Below are positions 1 to 13,235 of a stretch of 64,000 bases of DNA, one piece after another. A program made the translations under genes and the position numbers. Position 1 is the stretch's first letter, and every line of letters starts with the position of its first letter. Source of the DNA: Epiperipatus broadwayi (taxonomy: Eukaryota > Onychophora > Udeonychophora > Euonychophora > Peripatidae); assembly GCA_028023455.1 (NCBI GenBank), contig JAQFVV010000186.1:124001-188000 (forward strand), read 5' to 3'. The notes under the pieces were generated by a model. It was not told where the DNA came from. It ran no database searches and worked only from the letters and a program-made list of their open reading frames with translations.

Positions 1-2586
1 CCGGTATGCTGTTAGCCATTCTATTGGAATTCAGCCGGAGGTCCTTTGCTCTAGCTGCTATAGCTCTTTGCAGGATCTTATCACAGGACCCTGATGTCCT
101 GGGGTCCACAATATAGGAAAACAAGTACAATATTTCATTTTTTCTTCTGGAAAAACTTAAGGGATTGAAAGTGCGTCTTTTCAATCCCTTCTCCTTCAAC
201 TCTCTCGGAACTCAAAAACAACTTAAAAACTGACTTTTATTTCAAATATTTTCATTTTTATATCAAATCTCCGGATTAACTGAACATGACATCATGATGA
301 TGATGATTTTTTCACTATGGTCTGTTTTCCAAGGGATTTTATTGGCTATTCTGTTATTGTTTTTATCTCCTATCTGACCTTTAATCATAAATTTTGAGAT
401 GCCCAAAGGCTAGTTTATTTAGAGTAATTAAAAATAATCATTTCCATTTTTAGTCTTTTACACAATAGAAGTAATTAAATTTTGTACATTCTTAAAGATA
501 TATTTTTATCTTTAAATCTTTTAAGTTTTTTCTTAAAATTTACTTTTAAAATATATTTTTTCTTTTTTTAATAAATTTTTTTTTTAATATTTTCCCATCT
601 GGGTTATTTTATATATATACGAGTTTAGATGAATTTTAATTTTCAATTTTTAAAAACAAATTTTTATTTGTGGACTTTTTATTTTTAATTTCTAATTTTA
701 TTATAATAATGTAACAGCATGTATGCCTGTTACAATATATATATATATTTAGCTTAGTACAGGAATATGTCATTGTCTCACTGTTGATTTTTAGGGTCAC
801 ATAACGGATGATTTTTGGGTTGTTGTATCTGTCCCACCTGGATTTCTTGGTATGGTACTGCCTTTTATTTAATATTACTTTGATACAGTAGTGTTTTTCT
901 GTGTTGGATTCAGCTTTTGATGATTCATTTGCACTTGACTCTGTTCGATTCTGTTCACCTTTGTTGTTGGCTTATCATCTATGACTAAGGTTGAACACTA
1001 CCTGCCATACATTATATATATATATGTGAGCACATTATAAAATGTTTAATGATAAATGTTACCTTAATACTCTTCAGTGTTGAAGCAGATTGGTCTAACC
1101 CTCCAATGTAATGACTGACTGCTTATTTTCTCATCTAGGATGAGTCTTCTAATATTTTTCTATGATGGTCAGCATGTTCAGTGTAGTTAGCCCATGCTAT
1201 GTCTCTGTAGCATCCATTCTGGCTGATGTAATATCTGCTACTTACTACATACTACTGTGTACCTCTGTGTTGGATGCTATGAGTCTTCACTGCTCTGTAT
1301 TCTCTTATATTTCTTTCTGTATTTTGAATATTGACTACTACAAAGCATTTATATTCTCTGAACCACACTGATTGTACTCGATTTTAATAATTGTTAGCAT
1401 ACCTAATGTTACTTTCTACACAACATTTTTCCTGAATAGCATTCCTACATATATAACATTCCTCCATACATAACACAAATAAATAAAATACATCGGAAAA
1501 ATATAATCAATATTCACAGTACACTTTAGGTGAACCATTCAGGTAGCTTAGGCTTTATTACATTATCCAGTGTTCTAACACTGTTGTACTTCAAATCCTA
1601 AACCAAACTTCATCTTCAGATAATATATTTGTTTACGAAAACATCAAATAAATGAAATATTTTTTTGGAAATGAAATGATTTTATTCCTAACTTATATAC
1701 TCCAATTTAATTTTAAAGGTTAAATGTAGTACACAGCCACAATTAAATGTACACATAAATTTTCTACTTTTGACTCATGCATAGTATTAAGCCAAATTTA
1801 CATTCTAAGCAAACCCATACTCAAAAATACATAGCAAAAATCATCAGAAAAATGCAACAATTTCCACAACCCATTTCAATTGAACTGAATTTAATAATGC
1901 TCATGAATAAAAATGTATTTAAGTTTATGCATATTTTAAATTATAAATACATGATACATTTAATTTTTAAACTTAAATTTAAACAGCATGCTATAAAGAT
2001 TTTGTTAATAAGCAAATTTTTGAATATTTTGAAAGATAAAACCAGTTTTTTTAGAGAGTGTCTCCAAGTAATGGATAGAGAAATGCTCTTCAGCTGTGAA
2101 TAAGAAACATACTGTAAATCAGCAGTTGCTGTCAATGTGACAGCATTCACTATTAGAAAGTGATGAAGGAGACAATGGCATATTTACTTCTATAAAATGA
2201 CATAATTTCCTATGATAAATGGACTTATAGTGGTGAATGATGACTGCCATTAAATAAGTCAACACCATGCTACATTCTGGGTCTGAAATAGCATTCTTCC
2301 AAGTCAGCAGTGAGAAGGAAGTGATAGATAGATGTTCATTTTATGAGATTAAGCTAGCACATTAAGCATATTATAGAGGTTATTGCTGGGCAAAAAAGGC
2401 AACAGGAAAATACTTTGCCATATAATTTATTTGTTTTATTATGGGTATGTCTACAGGAATCATTATGTTTGGGGTTGGGATCATAGCTAAGGATAATTTT
2501 GATGTCTTGGGCAGCAGGAGTAGACATGACTCAGGTTGTAAACCTGCAAGATCCTCATAAAGTTGATTCATCAACATATGATATGT
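1..2586. other. Unassigned AT-rich DNA, no gene seen
   Basis: The first 120 bases or so are clearly richer in G and C than what follows and may be the cut end of an element that starts outside the window, but I cannot name it. The rest is AT-rich with short (TA)n runs (for example near 610, 740 and 1015). Short open frames at 1162-1371 (+), 1777-2103 (+) and 2380-2577 (-) show no motif, no family resemblance and no splice or repeat support, so I do not call them genes. Confidence 0.5.
159..190. repeat. Perfect 12-bp hairpin
   Basis: AAGGGATTGAAA at 159-170 is the exact reverse complement of TTTCAATCCCTT at 179-190, with an 8-base loop between. There is no T-run suited to a pol III stop immediately after it, and no flanking duplication was seen. 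It could be a tiny foldback or chance; function unknown. Confidence 0.6.
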
Positions 2587-5290
2587 TGAGAATTAGCATG
2601 TGGAATACATCATTGAGAAGAGCTAGGGAATTGGGAAATTTGAAAAGAGAAATGAGTATAAATAATATTGATTGATGTAATAAAATTAAGTGAAATGAGG
2701 TGGAAGGGATATGGGGAAGTAAATAGTGAAGAGATTATTTTTTTGGGTGGTGGTAGACCAATTAATAGAGTTGACATTGTTGTTAGAAAGAAAATTTGGA
2801 ATAGTGATGCAAAGGTGGAATGTATTGAGGATAGGCTGATGATGAGAATAACTGCAAATCCTAGGGATTTTGTAACCATATATGTGTATGATTTGGTAAT
2901 CATATAAGTGTATATGACAACTAGTAGTCATGATGATATTGAAATTGATGAAAAATATGAGCAGGAAGAGGAATTATCCAATGTGAGGGGAAAAATGCAT
3001 GTAAATTCCTATTGATTGGGTGATTAGAATACAGTTGTAGAGAAAGGTAAGAAAGAAAAAATTGTTGGAAATTTATGGTATTAGAAAAAGAAATAAAAGA
3101 AATAACTGATTTGTACAATTTTGTAAGGAGAATGGGTTTGTGATTACAAATGTTTTAAAAATCTTATAAGAAGATTGTATACATGAATAACTATAGGTGA
3201 TAGAAAACTATTAAATTGATTATATTTTGATTCAGGATAGATACAAGAATGCTATTAAGGGGTTGCATGCTTTTCCTGGTGCTGATATAAACTCAGATCA
3301 TAATTTGGTTATGAATAAATTTAAAAAGAATGAAAAGAGGGAAGATATATAAGATGGGACTTAGATAAATTGAAAGAAACGGAGGAAGGAAAATTTGGTT
3401 TAATATATGAAAATGCAATAAAAAGAATTGATAAAGATAAGGAATTGTAGAATTGAAGAAGAATTATTAAAAATGGCAAAAAATGAAATAAGTAAATTTG
3501 AATAACAGAAGGTATATTGAAAAAAAAAAGGAAATATGAAGATGGAAGAATGTCAATACTGAGAAAGAGCAAAGTGAATAGAGAAAAAATAATAATGAGC
3601 TAAGAAGAGAAACAGATTTAGCAAAAGAAAATGGTTGAAACAAGGATGTAGAGAGATAGAAATGATTCAACAGATAAAAAAATATGATTTGGTATTTAAT
3701 AGAATTAGAAATGTCACTTGGGAGAAAAAACAGCAAGTGAAATTGGGGATAAGAATAGAAAGAGATTAATTCATAGCAATAATATGTTAAAAAGATGGAA
3801 AGAATATCTTCAGCATCTACTTATAAAAGAACGTAATTTAATTAATTATGAACTTGAAAATAAAGATATTGAAGTAGATAATAAAGGTATGGACATATTG
3901 CTGCATGAAGTAATATGAGTTCAATTTCACAAATGAAGAACGTTAAGGCTGTTGGATTTGATGCAATACCTGCTGAATTTTCGAAGGAAATGAGAGAATT
4001 TACTATATAGGAAATAGTTGAACTTTTCAATTTGATATATAATAGTGAAGTTTGGCCTGAAGATTTTTTAAAGGACTATAATGATTCCAATTGCTAAAAA
4101 GAAGAAGTCTGTTAAATGTGAAGATTATAGGACAATGAGTTTGTTATCTCATACTTCTAAAATTTTATGAAAGTTTTTATTTCAAGAATTTATAGAGATG
4201 GTAGTATATTCTATTGGAGAAAAACCATTTGGTTTTCATAGAAGGAAAAGTACAAGAGATGCTATTAGTGTTGTTAGAAATTGCAGAGAGATATATTGTA
4301 AATATAAAGGAATTGGTATATGTTTGTGGATTTGGAAAAAGCATTTGATAGAGTAATCTGGAATAAACTTATGATCATCTTAAAAAATAAAGGAGTGTTT
4401 TGAAAAGAGAGAAGATTGATTTGGAATATATATACTGGGCAAAGGATAAGAATTAGACTGGAGAATAATGAAACTGATGAAGTGAATATATGCATGCCGT
4501 CTGTTCTTTTTAATATTTATTTAGAAGACATGTTAAATTATTTAGACTGCAAAGGAGCAAATATTGGATATAGAATAAGAAAACATATAAGATTTACAGA
4601 TGATATGATTCTTATAACTGAGAATGAAAAGTATCTTCAGAATATGTTGAATAAATTGGAGGATGTATGGAATAGAGAATGAAGAATAATATTGAGAAGA
4701 CTAAGTGTTTATGGATAGGGAGGAATGCAAAAACTCTGCAAATTGAAATCCATGAGAATGTAGTTCAACAGGTAAAAGAGTTTAGATATTTGGGTAGTTG
4801 ATTAAGTGAGGATGGGAGAAGTGAAGATGAAATTAAAAGAAGAATATCATTGTCAAAGGATGCATTTATTAAGAGAAAAAATATTTTATGGACATTTGAA
4901 GAAAGAATTAAAGAAAAGATTAATTAAATGTTATGTGCAGTGTGTACTATTGTATGGTTATGAAACATGGACAGTGAGTAATAAAATTATAAACAGATGT
5001 GGAGATGTGGACATGGAAAAAATCATTTGGATGAATAAAGTAACAAACGATGTTTTGAAAAGAGTAACTGAAAAGAAAAAAGATTGACCGAGGAAACGAG
5101 AGAAAGAAAGAGAAACTGGATTGGACACATATTAAGAAGAAAATATAGTTTAACGAAAGATGTTTTGGAAGGAATGGTCAGTGGAAGCAAGAAGAAAGGA
5201 TGGAAAAGATTGAGAATATTGGATGATATAAGAGATAGGAACAATTACATGGAATTGAAGAGTTAGGCAATGAAGAGAGAATGGACTGAA
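2587..5290 (+). pseudogene. RTE-type LINE relic (endonuclease + reverse transcriptase)
   Basis: Decayed non-LTR retrotransposon that once encoded an AP-like endonuclease followed by a reverse transcriptase. Order along the strand: endonuclease start near 2587 (a WN...REM stretch), then LSEMRWKGYGEVNSEE at about 2686-2733, typical of RTE-like endonucleases; a pre-RT segment at 3718-3915 (KRWKEYLQHLL); GFDAIPAEF near 3957; motif A as FVDLEKAFDRV near 4323-4355; a catalytic box reading FTDD at 4592-4603 where FADD is usual; then the C-terminal block with YGYETWTV near 4953 and RKRNWIGHILRR near 5100-5135. Many stops and frameshifts separate these pieces, so it cannot be expressed as one protein. 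The changed catalytic box fits long neutral decay. Clade assignment (RTE/BovB-like versus another LINE with the same tail) is inference. Confidence 0.88.
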
Positions 5291-5411
5291 AAAGGATGAA
5301 TTGGTGATATGACTGTTCTCTGGATCTGTTCATGGGAGAGAATACTATTGATGATCAGTTTGTTTTGATATTTAAGAATAAAGTGTTGGAACATTGGATA
5401 ATATAATTAAA

Positions 5412-5505
5412 ACTTGAAGTTCGAACGCCAGAATCGATTACTATTCGATGCCGAATCGATTACTATCCGTTGCCAATTCGGACGCTCTACCAACAGATGA
5501 AACTG
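5412..5505 (-). repeat. tRNA-like unit (SINE head or tRNA relic)
   Basis: Read on the minus strand, an A-box-like TGTTGGTAGAGCG (about 5481-5495) is followed by a B-box-like GCGTTCGAACTTC (about 5416-5428). Between them a short sequence around ATCGATTACTAT occurs twice (5433-5444 and 5455-5466), so the middle is internally duplicated and a normal cloverleaf does not form. It lies about 120 bases after the recognisable end of the LINE relic. It may be a SINE head, a tRNA pseudogene or the promoter of an unrecognised element. Confidence 0.55.
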
Positions 5506-5519
5506 TGCAGGGAAGTCAT

Positions 5520-6984
5520 CTAAATAAAATTGGTTTATTTAAAATACATCATAGAGCTAATATTTTTTGCAATTTCTAATAGTAAGTTTGTTTAGATCAT
5601 AATTTTCAAATATTTTTAGCTTAAAAAAGAACAAATTTATTGTACATTTATTCGTAATTACATCCTACATTTAATCTTTATAATTCAATTAAAAAATATG
5701 TCCCAAGTTAATAAATTTAATAATTTCATGTTTAAAGAATAATAGTTTGGGTTTACTTAGAAAACAATTACATTAATTTCTAAAGATTTGGATGTTTGAA
5801 GGTGAAGCCTGTAATTTAAAAAGATGTTTACTTTTTCTCTATATCTTCAGTTTAAGAAGAGAAAAATATCCCTCCCCCATCCCGTTTTGACATTAGCAAT
5901 TTTAAATCCAAATTTAAAAGCACTCAACGTAAATCATTTTAATAAAACGAATACTTATTAAGTATTTCACTACTTTTTCCCTATATGTTCCATTAATTTC
6001 AATATATTAAAAAAAAAAACAACTAATTTAATATAATTTTTCTTTTCAAATCTTGTTTTTTTTTTTTTATGAACTATTTTTCATTTCAATTTTCCTCCGT
6101 TTCGATCATATTATGTTTTAAAGAATTTTATTGTTTCAATGTTATAACATTTTATATTATAAAATCTTATTTAGGAAGGCAATAAAACTCGTTATACTAT
6201 ATCTTAATATAGGGTCACTATTCCTATAAAAACATATATATAGATTAAAGAATATATAAAGCTAGATGATATCCAAACAATTATTAAATACAGCCAACTG
6301 CTAAAGTTTCAACACACTACCTGTGTTTAGAATTATATATACACATCCCTGATTTGACTAATCACTTGACAAGGATTTTAAAATGAGTAGAAATTAACTC
6401 CCCATCATGAAAATATAAATTATAAGCCTATTCAAATGAGTCCAGATTTGATAGACATTTTTATAGATATCATAGCATAATCCATTATCCATATAAGATT
6501 GTAGAATTCATTTTCTGTCTGGATTGTGGATTACTTTGAAACTGCAGGTCATTGGATTAATATAGTTTGTACTTGGAAGTTTATTACTCCAAATATTGTA
6601 TATGTATTAACTATATTGTAATATTATTGGTTATAGTTCTCAAAGTAATGTTATTATGTAGAAGAGAACAATTATTAGAAAAAATAAATTAGCATATAAA
6701 TAACTTACAGGAAAAATTTTTGCCAATAAAAAATTATGAAGGAGGGGGGATATTATTCAGTACGATTGCTATTGATAAGGTATGATGATTAATTTTTTTG
6801 TTTGTTTTAGTTTCTAAGAAAACACTTTTTTTTAGCAACGATAACAGGTTGCCTATGAGGCAATTACTTGAAGCGTACTTGTAATCTGAAAATATTTTCA
6901 AATGTTAAGATTTAAAAGTCAGATCATGGACATAATGCATATTTGAAATAATTATTATGCAAATATATGTGAGGTATATATACA
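5520..6984. other. AT-rich spacer
   Basis: No open frame of note and no recognised repeat. It contains a C-run at 5875-5882, poly(A)/poly(T) runs near 6010 and 6058, and ordinary AT-rich sequence. Confidence 0.5.
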
Positions 6985-7668
6985 TTAAATAATAATGAAT
7001 ATAATTGTGCTTAATATTTTTATAAAAAATATAACAAACCACAGAAGTACTTTCAGTTTAATCACTTAACCTTTTACAACTGCAATTTAAATTCAAATAT
7101 TGTGGAAGTAAACATCATCAAGTCATATCCCAAGATTTCCAAATTTTAGCGATGGTCGATTAATTATAGACATTATATTTTTATTTAGGAAAATTGCATC
7201 CTTAATTATTTTATTATGGTTTCTTTTCTGATAAAGAATTTAATATTTTTAAGATCAAAATTAAAGGTAAACTTACATGTTTTTTTAATATCAAAGAAAA
7301 CAGAAGCTGTTACTAAATTATTATAAACGTATAAATAATAATAATGATTTAATAACAGCTTCCGTTTTCTCGATCAAGAAAAAACCTTAAATTTTAATCT
7401 TGAAAATGCTAAGGTTCTTTCTTAATGAGGAGAAAAACCATAATAAAGGAAGAATTAAGAATGCAATTTTTGTAAATAAAAATAGAATGTCTATAATTAA
7501 TTGACAATCTACTAATGTTAAAATTTGGACATTTTGGGATATGACCTGTTGCTGTTTATTTCCACTATAGTTGAATTTAATGACATTTGAAAATAAGAGA
7601 TTAATTCAACTTCTGTGGTTATAGTTTTTTAAAATATATTATCACCTTTATATTCATTATTATTTTAT
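6985..7668. repeat. Large foldback element, arms about 300 bp
   Basis: The left arm (about 6985-7320) reads as the reverse complement of the right arm (about 7350-7668). Matching landmarks are CCACAGAAGT near 7039 against ACTTCTGTGG near 7610, TCATATCCCAAG near 7123 against its complement near 7538, AGACATTATA near 7167 against ATAGAATGTCT near 7484, and AACAGAAGCTGTTA near 7300 against TAACAGCTTCCGTT near 7353. The arms differ by scattered substitutions and small indels, so the event is old. There is no coding potential. It could be a foldback DNA transposon/MITE or an inverted duplication; clear target duplications were not found. Confidence 0.8.
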
Positions 7669-7734
7669 ATATGTAGTATGACAAGCATTCTAATAGCTCT
7701 ACATAAGATTGTTAGATAAATAATAAAAAAGTAA

Positions 7735-7925
7735 GAGTCTCACTGATGAGAGTCATTAGCTTGAAACCGCTTTGGACATAGGAGTAATTTTAGACAGATT
7801 TTAAATGTTTTCCTTTGTGGCATTTATCAAACAAGCTTGTTTATAACTATTAGAATGCTAGTTGTATTGCATTTGTAAATACAAGCTAATTAAGTCATGT
7901 GATATATGACTTGGTTTTTCTTATT
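7735..7925 (+). repeat. Family A repeat fragment
   Basis: Shares the landmarks of family A as seen in full at 24.1-25.1 kb: CACTGATGA followed by a GAAACC stretch, then AAGCTTGTTTATAACTATTAG, then TACAAGCTAATTAAGTCATG and a GATATATGACTTG end. It is a diverged single unit in the plus orientation. No coding potential. Confidence 0.65.
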
Positions 7926-8298
7926 ATTTTATTTACACATATATATATATTATGCAAACATGTTTATCTCTGTGTCATACAGAGAAGAAAAATTCAATAA
8001 TAATAATAATATTTAGTTGAGTATACTTTTGGTACTGTGTACCATAATCACGGTGATCTAACTAAACCCACTGGTTAATGTTCCAGTGCATGCTCAGTGG
8101 GATACTCATGTTATGGTTGTGATATGATTGAGCTAAGGTGAAAGAGGTACTGAGATAAGAATAAAATTTGAATATATATGAGCAGAGAATTCTGGAAAAC
8201 AAAACATTTCCTTTACGCGCGATATGTAAGCTGCATATTTTTTTTTTTTATAGAACTATCTGTTTATTCAAAAGATCTATATGTAAGGTGTGATAATA

Positions 8299-8552
8299 TG
8301 TTGGCTATTTCCATTATCTATCATTAAGTGTTGAATGTATAGAAAATTTAAAACTTTTCAAATACAAACAACTGGTCAGTAATAATACACAAATGGACAG
8401 CACACGTTAGTAGATTACACAACATTTTTAGTAATATTATTCTCCATTCTTCTTCAGGTGTTTGACAATATTAACATAGATATCAAACTTAACCTTTAAA
8501 TTCTTAAATACTGAATTTTAAGGCAACACTCTAATCAACTGAACTATTTATA
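8299..8552 (-). repeat. tRNA-headed SINE, family S1, minus copy
   Basis: Reverse complement of the element at 42272-42560. On the minus strand the head (about 8552 down to 8480) reads AATAGTTCAGTTGATTAGAG, an A-box-like start, then GCCTTAAAATTCAGTATTTAAG. The body has CACCTGAAGAAGAATGGAGA, then AAAATGTTGTG, then a tail with TTTTCTATACATTCAACA ending in TGGAAATAGCCAACA. Both copies share the body almost throughout, which sets the element's limits. The CTGAAGAAG...AAAATGTTG layout resembles the conserved 3' domains found in several animal SINEs; that comparison is from memory of the general pattern. Confidence 0.75.
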
Positions 8553-8560
8553 AAGTAGTA

Positions 8561-10191
8561 ATTTCTTTATTTAGTCAATCACAATCAAATAATTACTAAA
8601 GATATTTGGTTAATGCTTATTCATAGAGCTTTAACTTACATGGTATGAGATCATAAAACATTCAAATGGCTAAGTTAAGCACGTGATAAAAGTGCTGTAA
8701 CTGAACCTTTTTAATATATTAAAGCAATATTAGAACATCATTTATTTTAATGTCAAATTGAAGGTGGTTTTTAAGGATAATATCTTTATCTTTAATTAAT
8801 TAAATTCCATTAGTTCTGTTGCAGATACTCTAAAATGGCTATTTTATATTTTTGATTGTTGGGTTAGAAGCAATCGTAATTGAAAACATGCTCTTGGCCA
8901 TCTAGCTTGGTGGCATTATGAATCTAGAGTGGCATCTTTAAAGACCTGCTTCTTATGTAATCATTTAATTTCAAAGCCCTTGTTCTACGAATCTGTGATT
9001 TAATGAGAATGATTGTGACTGTTTAGAATAAAGGCCACATCTATTATAGATGTAAAATCGGAAGTTGACATATATAATCAATAAACTTTTAAGAGACTTT
9101 TAACATAATGTTTAGTATATTTTCCTATCATTTCAGCAATGATGGAGTCATGTCCGGGCTAAATGAAGCATACATTTTTTTTTTAAATTTCTATTCAGAC
9201 TGAATTTTTTTTCCAGGTAACTATCTTATAACTAACACAATTAGACACCCAGTTATTGGTCAGTACGAGTAAAATAAAGATGAAAATCTGGGAGCATTTA
9301 GAAAACTGCTAAAATTATGGATCAGCTCAATAAGTAAGGCTTTATTTTTATTACTGTTCTGGTTTGAGAGACTATTGGAAAGATTGACACAGTTTGTGCA
9401 ATCAACAATGGGAAAGACTTTAAGAAAATTATAATTTATATCTCAGATGTAAATTCTACTTTCTTTGATTGAGATAAAATTATATTTTCCCCAAATTGTC
9501 TTTTCTTAATGATATATCATTCACCTATTGTAAATGTTGAAAGAATAAAAAAAAAGATATGGACAACAAACAGTAGTAATAGATTTTCAGTAGTTGTGTT
9601 TCTGGCTTTAGTGCAGTTAATGAAAGCGTTCTTTCAACATATCAGATTTTGATAATAGAAGTAGGTTTGGTATCATATATGTTCTTAATGTGTTATAAAT
9701 TTTTATAGGATATTTAGTATATTCAGTGTGGCTCCTATTAAACCTTTATGCCTCATTATATGACTAGATAAGCATAGAAGAATTAATCTCATGCATTTCT
9801 ACAAATTTTATGGAGGTTAATGAACTACACTTTCTAAAAATAGTCGTTGTGCATGGCTTATACTAAACCTGCACAATGTAATAGTGTAAAAGAATGGAAT
9901 ATTGATGTATATTCTTTATTACTGGATAACATAATATATGACCATGCAGTACTATTTGATCACCATCAATTAAGTTCATCATTGCTAGTTATATTCTTAA
10001 TACAATTTGCCCATTAGAACTAAATATAAACTTTACTGTCACTACATTGCATAGTAATAGAAAAATGCCATACATGATATTTATGAATAGGGATTAACAT
10101 TACCAGAGAAAATAATTAAAAGGTAATTCATATGGTATAATAAAATCAAAACATGTATTCTATTAATGCCTTGATTTTTAATATCAGTTCA
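8561..10191. other. AT-rich spacer
   Basis: No gene, tRNA-like unit or clear repeat was recognised here. Sequence is uniformly AT-rich with short homopolymer runs. Confidence 0.45.
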
Positions 10192-10395
10192 TCATCATCA
10201 TCATTATCAACCATTATCAATTCACTGTAGGATGAAGGTCTCTCCAAGTTCAATCCATCTTCTCCAATCTTTAGCTTCTCTTCTACATATTACCCCTGCA
10301 CACTTTCTTATTTCATCCATCCATCTCATATGTGATCTCTTTCTGGGTCTTTTACAATCTCTTGGAATCCAGTTTAAAATGTTGTTTACTCTGAT
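10192..10395 (-). pseudogene. 5'-truncated LINE tail with trinucleotide 3' end
   Basis: Translating the minus strand gives IPRDCKRPRKRSHMRWMDEI, then REAKDWRRWIELGETFIL, the extreme C-terminus of an RTE-like LINE protein. The same tail is present at 39.69-39.98 kb and 46.9-47.17 kb. The coding end is followed on the minus strand by GATAATGATGATGATGATG, a short trinucleotide tail typical of LINEs that end in simple repeats rather than poly(A). A very short 3' copy is the usual product of incomplete reverse transcription. Confidence 0.85.
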
Positions 10396-10429
10396 CGAAG
10401 TATCAGTTACTTATGATTAAATGTAGGAG

Positions 10430-12855
10430 TTAGTGTCCATGTTAGTTTCAAATAAAATTAATGATTTTTTTGTTTATCTTTGCAATAGCTTTAAAAATCT
10501 TTGATTAAGATCAACGTTTGAAGGATGAAAGAGGCATAGTTAGAATTTTTGGGCCCCTGTACAACAATTCGAAAAAGTTCCTTTTAAATAAATATTAGTC
10601 TGATTTGTTTCTCGTTAGTTATGCAATTGGAAAAATAGAGAAGGAGCAATTTCTTCAATAGCATTTAATATGGTTAATTTATTAAAGATAATAAAAATTA
10701 CTTGTGTTACTGATCCGCAATTTACCACCGAACAACCGACTATCTATTAGTAAGCGTGTGATTACATATATCTACACACTCACGTGTGGCAGTATATAAA
10801 CAAAGTTTGTATTCATACCCAAGACAAATAATTCATTATTAAACAAAATGTATAGGGATCCTTTTTTTTTTTCAGTTACTAATTGCGCAAAAATTTTATA
10901 CAATACATTATTTTAATATAACTTTAATATTCTCACTTGACATTTTACCCCCCTCCCCCATCATTTTAAGCTGAAAATCGTCCTGTGTTAAATAATTATA
11001 AAAATATAATAGAATGTTTTAAATAATTTTCACATCAACATTTTTACGTTATATTTCATTAATTTCTATTGACATGAAAGCAATATATTATTTGGTTAAT
11101 AATAATCTCTTATATTTGGTAAGGACTGGCTCATATAATAAAATAATTACATTGTTTGAATTATATATATATATATTAAATTAGCTTTAGATTTCTGTTT
11201 TCGTTTTCAATCAGTTTTTAATTTATCCTTAAAATTGACTTAATGCAAGTAGGAAATTTTCTTTTTCTTCTCAGGATCTGATTTCCAAGTTTTTAATTTT
11301 TAAATTTATTTATTTTGCTTATGTACATACCATCATGTGAATATATAGAATAGGATTGATAATCTCCAATTCTGGAAGAAAATATGTACAGTATGAAGAT
11401 AATTGTTAATGCTTCTCAATGAATTGATATGAGTGATTAGCTATTAGTTTTTTTGCATGTTTATGCATGGATTGATGAATCCTTAATGAATATTTTTATT
11501 TTATATATATATTTCAATATATACTTACACACACATCTTGAAGTAAGTGTTTGATGATTCCATATAATAATCTTATCCATAGTATTCATCTTCATGAAAT
11601 GCTATTGATAGTTAAAATGCATGACCAGTCTCCATCTCATGGTCAAAGAAAACTGAATTATAATTGGGAACTAATTTGACTATTGGGTCTCTTTATCAAA
11701 TAATGTTTTGAAAATACCAAACAGCTTTCAACTGAATATTAAGAAAATTAAAAGGAGAGTTTTCTATTGTCTATTATATATATATGCTTTTGAATGTTTT
11801 GCACCAATCATGATGAGTTTTGTATGATTTTCTTTTGGGGTTGAGAGGATTATTTAGGCTACGGATTATTACTTTAATGTGCTTGATTGTTTTTTAAAAT
11901 TTGGTAATTTTTGACTAATTCAAACAAAAGCCATGAAAAAAAAAATTAAAAGTTATGATGATGACTTTGAAAAAGTCTTGAATATTTGTTTTGTCAAATA
12001 TTTTTAACAACCCATTATTTAAAATATTGTTTAAAATAATTTTAAATTATTAAAAAGGGTAATAATAATAATGGTTGATTAGTACTAAATTTGTAAAGCA
12101 CTTAATAAAAGATTAAGTTATTAAGCACACTGCTATTATTTTTAAAAGTAAGTAATTTAGAAAAACTGTGTCTGAGGAATTGATAGTCCGCATATCCTAA
12201 ACTTAAAGGAATTATCTTCAAAAGTGATCTTCCACAACTGGTGTTATTGTAGAATTCAAATATTTCAATAAGAACTAAAGAATTTGCAAAAGATTTGCAG
12301 TCAACAACCAGAATAAATACTAATACTCTAAAACAAAGAATTCAGAAATATTTTTATTTCAAGCTTATTTAAATTAAAATTAAATAAAGATCTGCATAAG
12401 TTACTGGTAATTCTTGATTCTTTCCTAAATTTGAAGGTTTGTTTGATACTTATTAACTGCACCAATCTTGATGAATCTTGCACAATATTTTAATCATTTT
12501 TATATTTTTATTTGTAACATTATGGTTACAGCTAGTTCTTTTAATAAAAGAAGTCTCTACATAATTATAATTAATTATTTCTCATAGTTCACTAGCCTTC
12601 TTCATCTATATTTCAAATAGTTATAAATCCATTTTTCAAGAATTTAATTTTTTTTTTCAATCTTAATGGATGTTTTTTTTTCCTGATGGTTAATTTAAAA
12701 ACTCATAAATCTTTTCAAATTTTTTTTTTCTGCAGATGTAAAAATAAATTTTAAAATGAAAGAAAAGAGCATCTAATGTAATTATTTCCCATAGAGCAAA
12801 GCATAAATTAAATTACTTTAAAGAGATTTGCTTAAAATAATTACTCTTCTTTAAA
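10430..12855. other. AT-rich spacer
   Basis: Nothing identifiable as a gene. A slightly more complex stretch at about 10710-10830 (CCGCAATTTACCACCG, then ACTCACGTGTGGC) does not match any repeat found elsewhere in the window. (TA)n runs lie near 11165, 11500 and 11775. Confidence 0.45.
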
Positions 12856-13235
12856 TATAGGGGATTTGAACCCAGACTTTCAAACCCATTCACTATCAAC
12901 AGTATCTCATACTACTGATACACATGACCACACACATGCAGAAAAGATAAATAATCACCAATATAAGTATTTTTGTGCCAAACCAGCACTCATCAGTTGG
13001 TCCAGATTACCATCTCCCATACATATATATAATCGGTACTCAGTTTATATCAAGATAGCAAATCGTTAAACTTTAATGGACAGGCTTTAACTTACTCCAA
13101 CCTCCAACTCTTCAGCCATCCATATCATTGAAAATCTGTTGACAGAATTCCCAAATCCCATGCTGATGCCAATATTGTTGTTGTGCCCATGTTAACCTCA
13201 AGTCACTCTGACCTGACCCCTCATGTATTGAACAT
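12855..13235 (-). repeat. Family B unit, minus orientation
   Basis: A single, nearly complete copy of family B. On the minus strand it runs from CATGAGGGGTCAGGTCAGAG through CAACATGGGC-like sequence, GATTTTCAATGATATGG, a CCTGTCCATTAAAG block and ACCAACTGATGAGTGCTGG to a B-box-like GGGTTCAAATCCCC near 12856-12875. A weak A-box-like GTGTATCAGTAGTATGAG (about 12905) lies upstream of it. The open frame 12866-13069 on the plus strand is an accidental reading of this repeat, since the same peptide recurs in other copies. Confidence 0.8.

Noticed and set aside
1162-1371. Possible short hydrophobic protein
   Set aside because: No start context, motif, homologue or splice signal can be argued; AT-biased frames of this length are expected by chance.
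5412-5505. Genuine tRNA gene
   Set aside because: A and B boxes are visible, but the internal duplication destroys the cloverleaf.
12866-13069. Small protein-coding gene (also 16846-17058, 42560-42835, 43047-43232, 53648-53845, 53790-54020)
   Set aside because: The same peptides recur on opposite strands in every family B copy, so they are accidental frames of a non-coding repeat.
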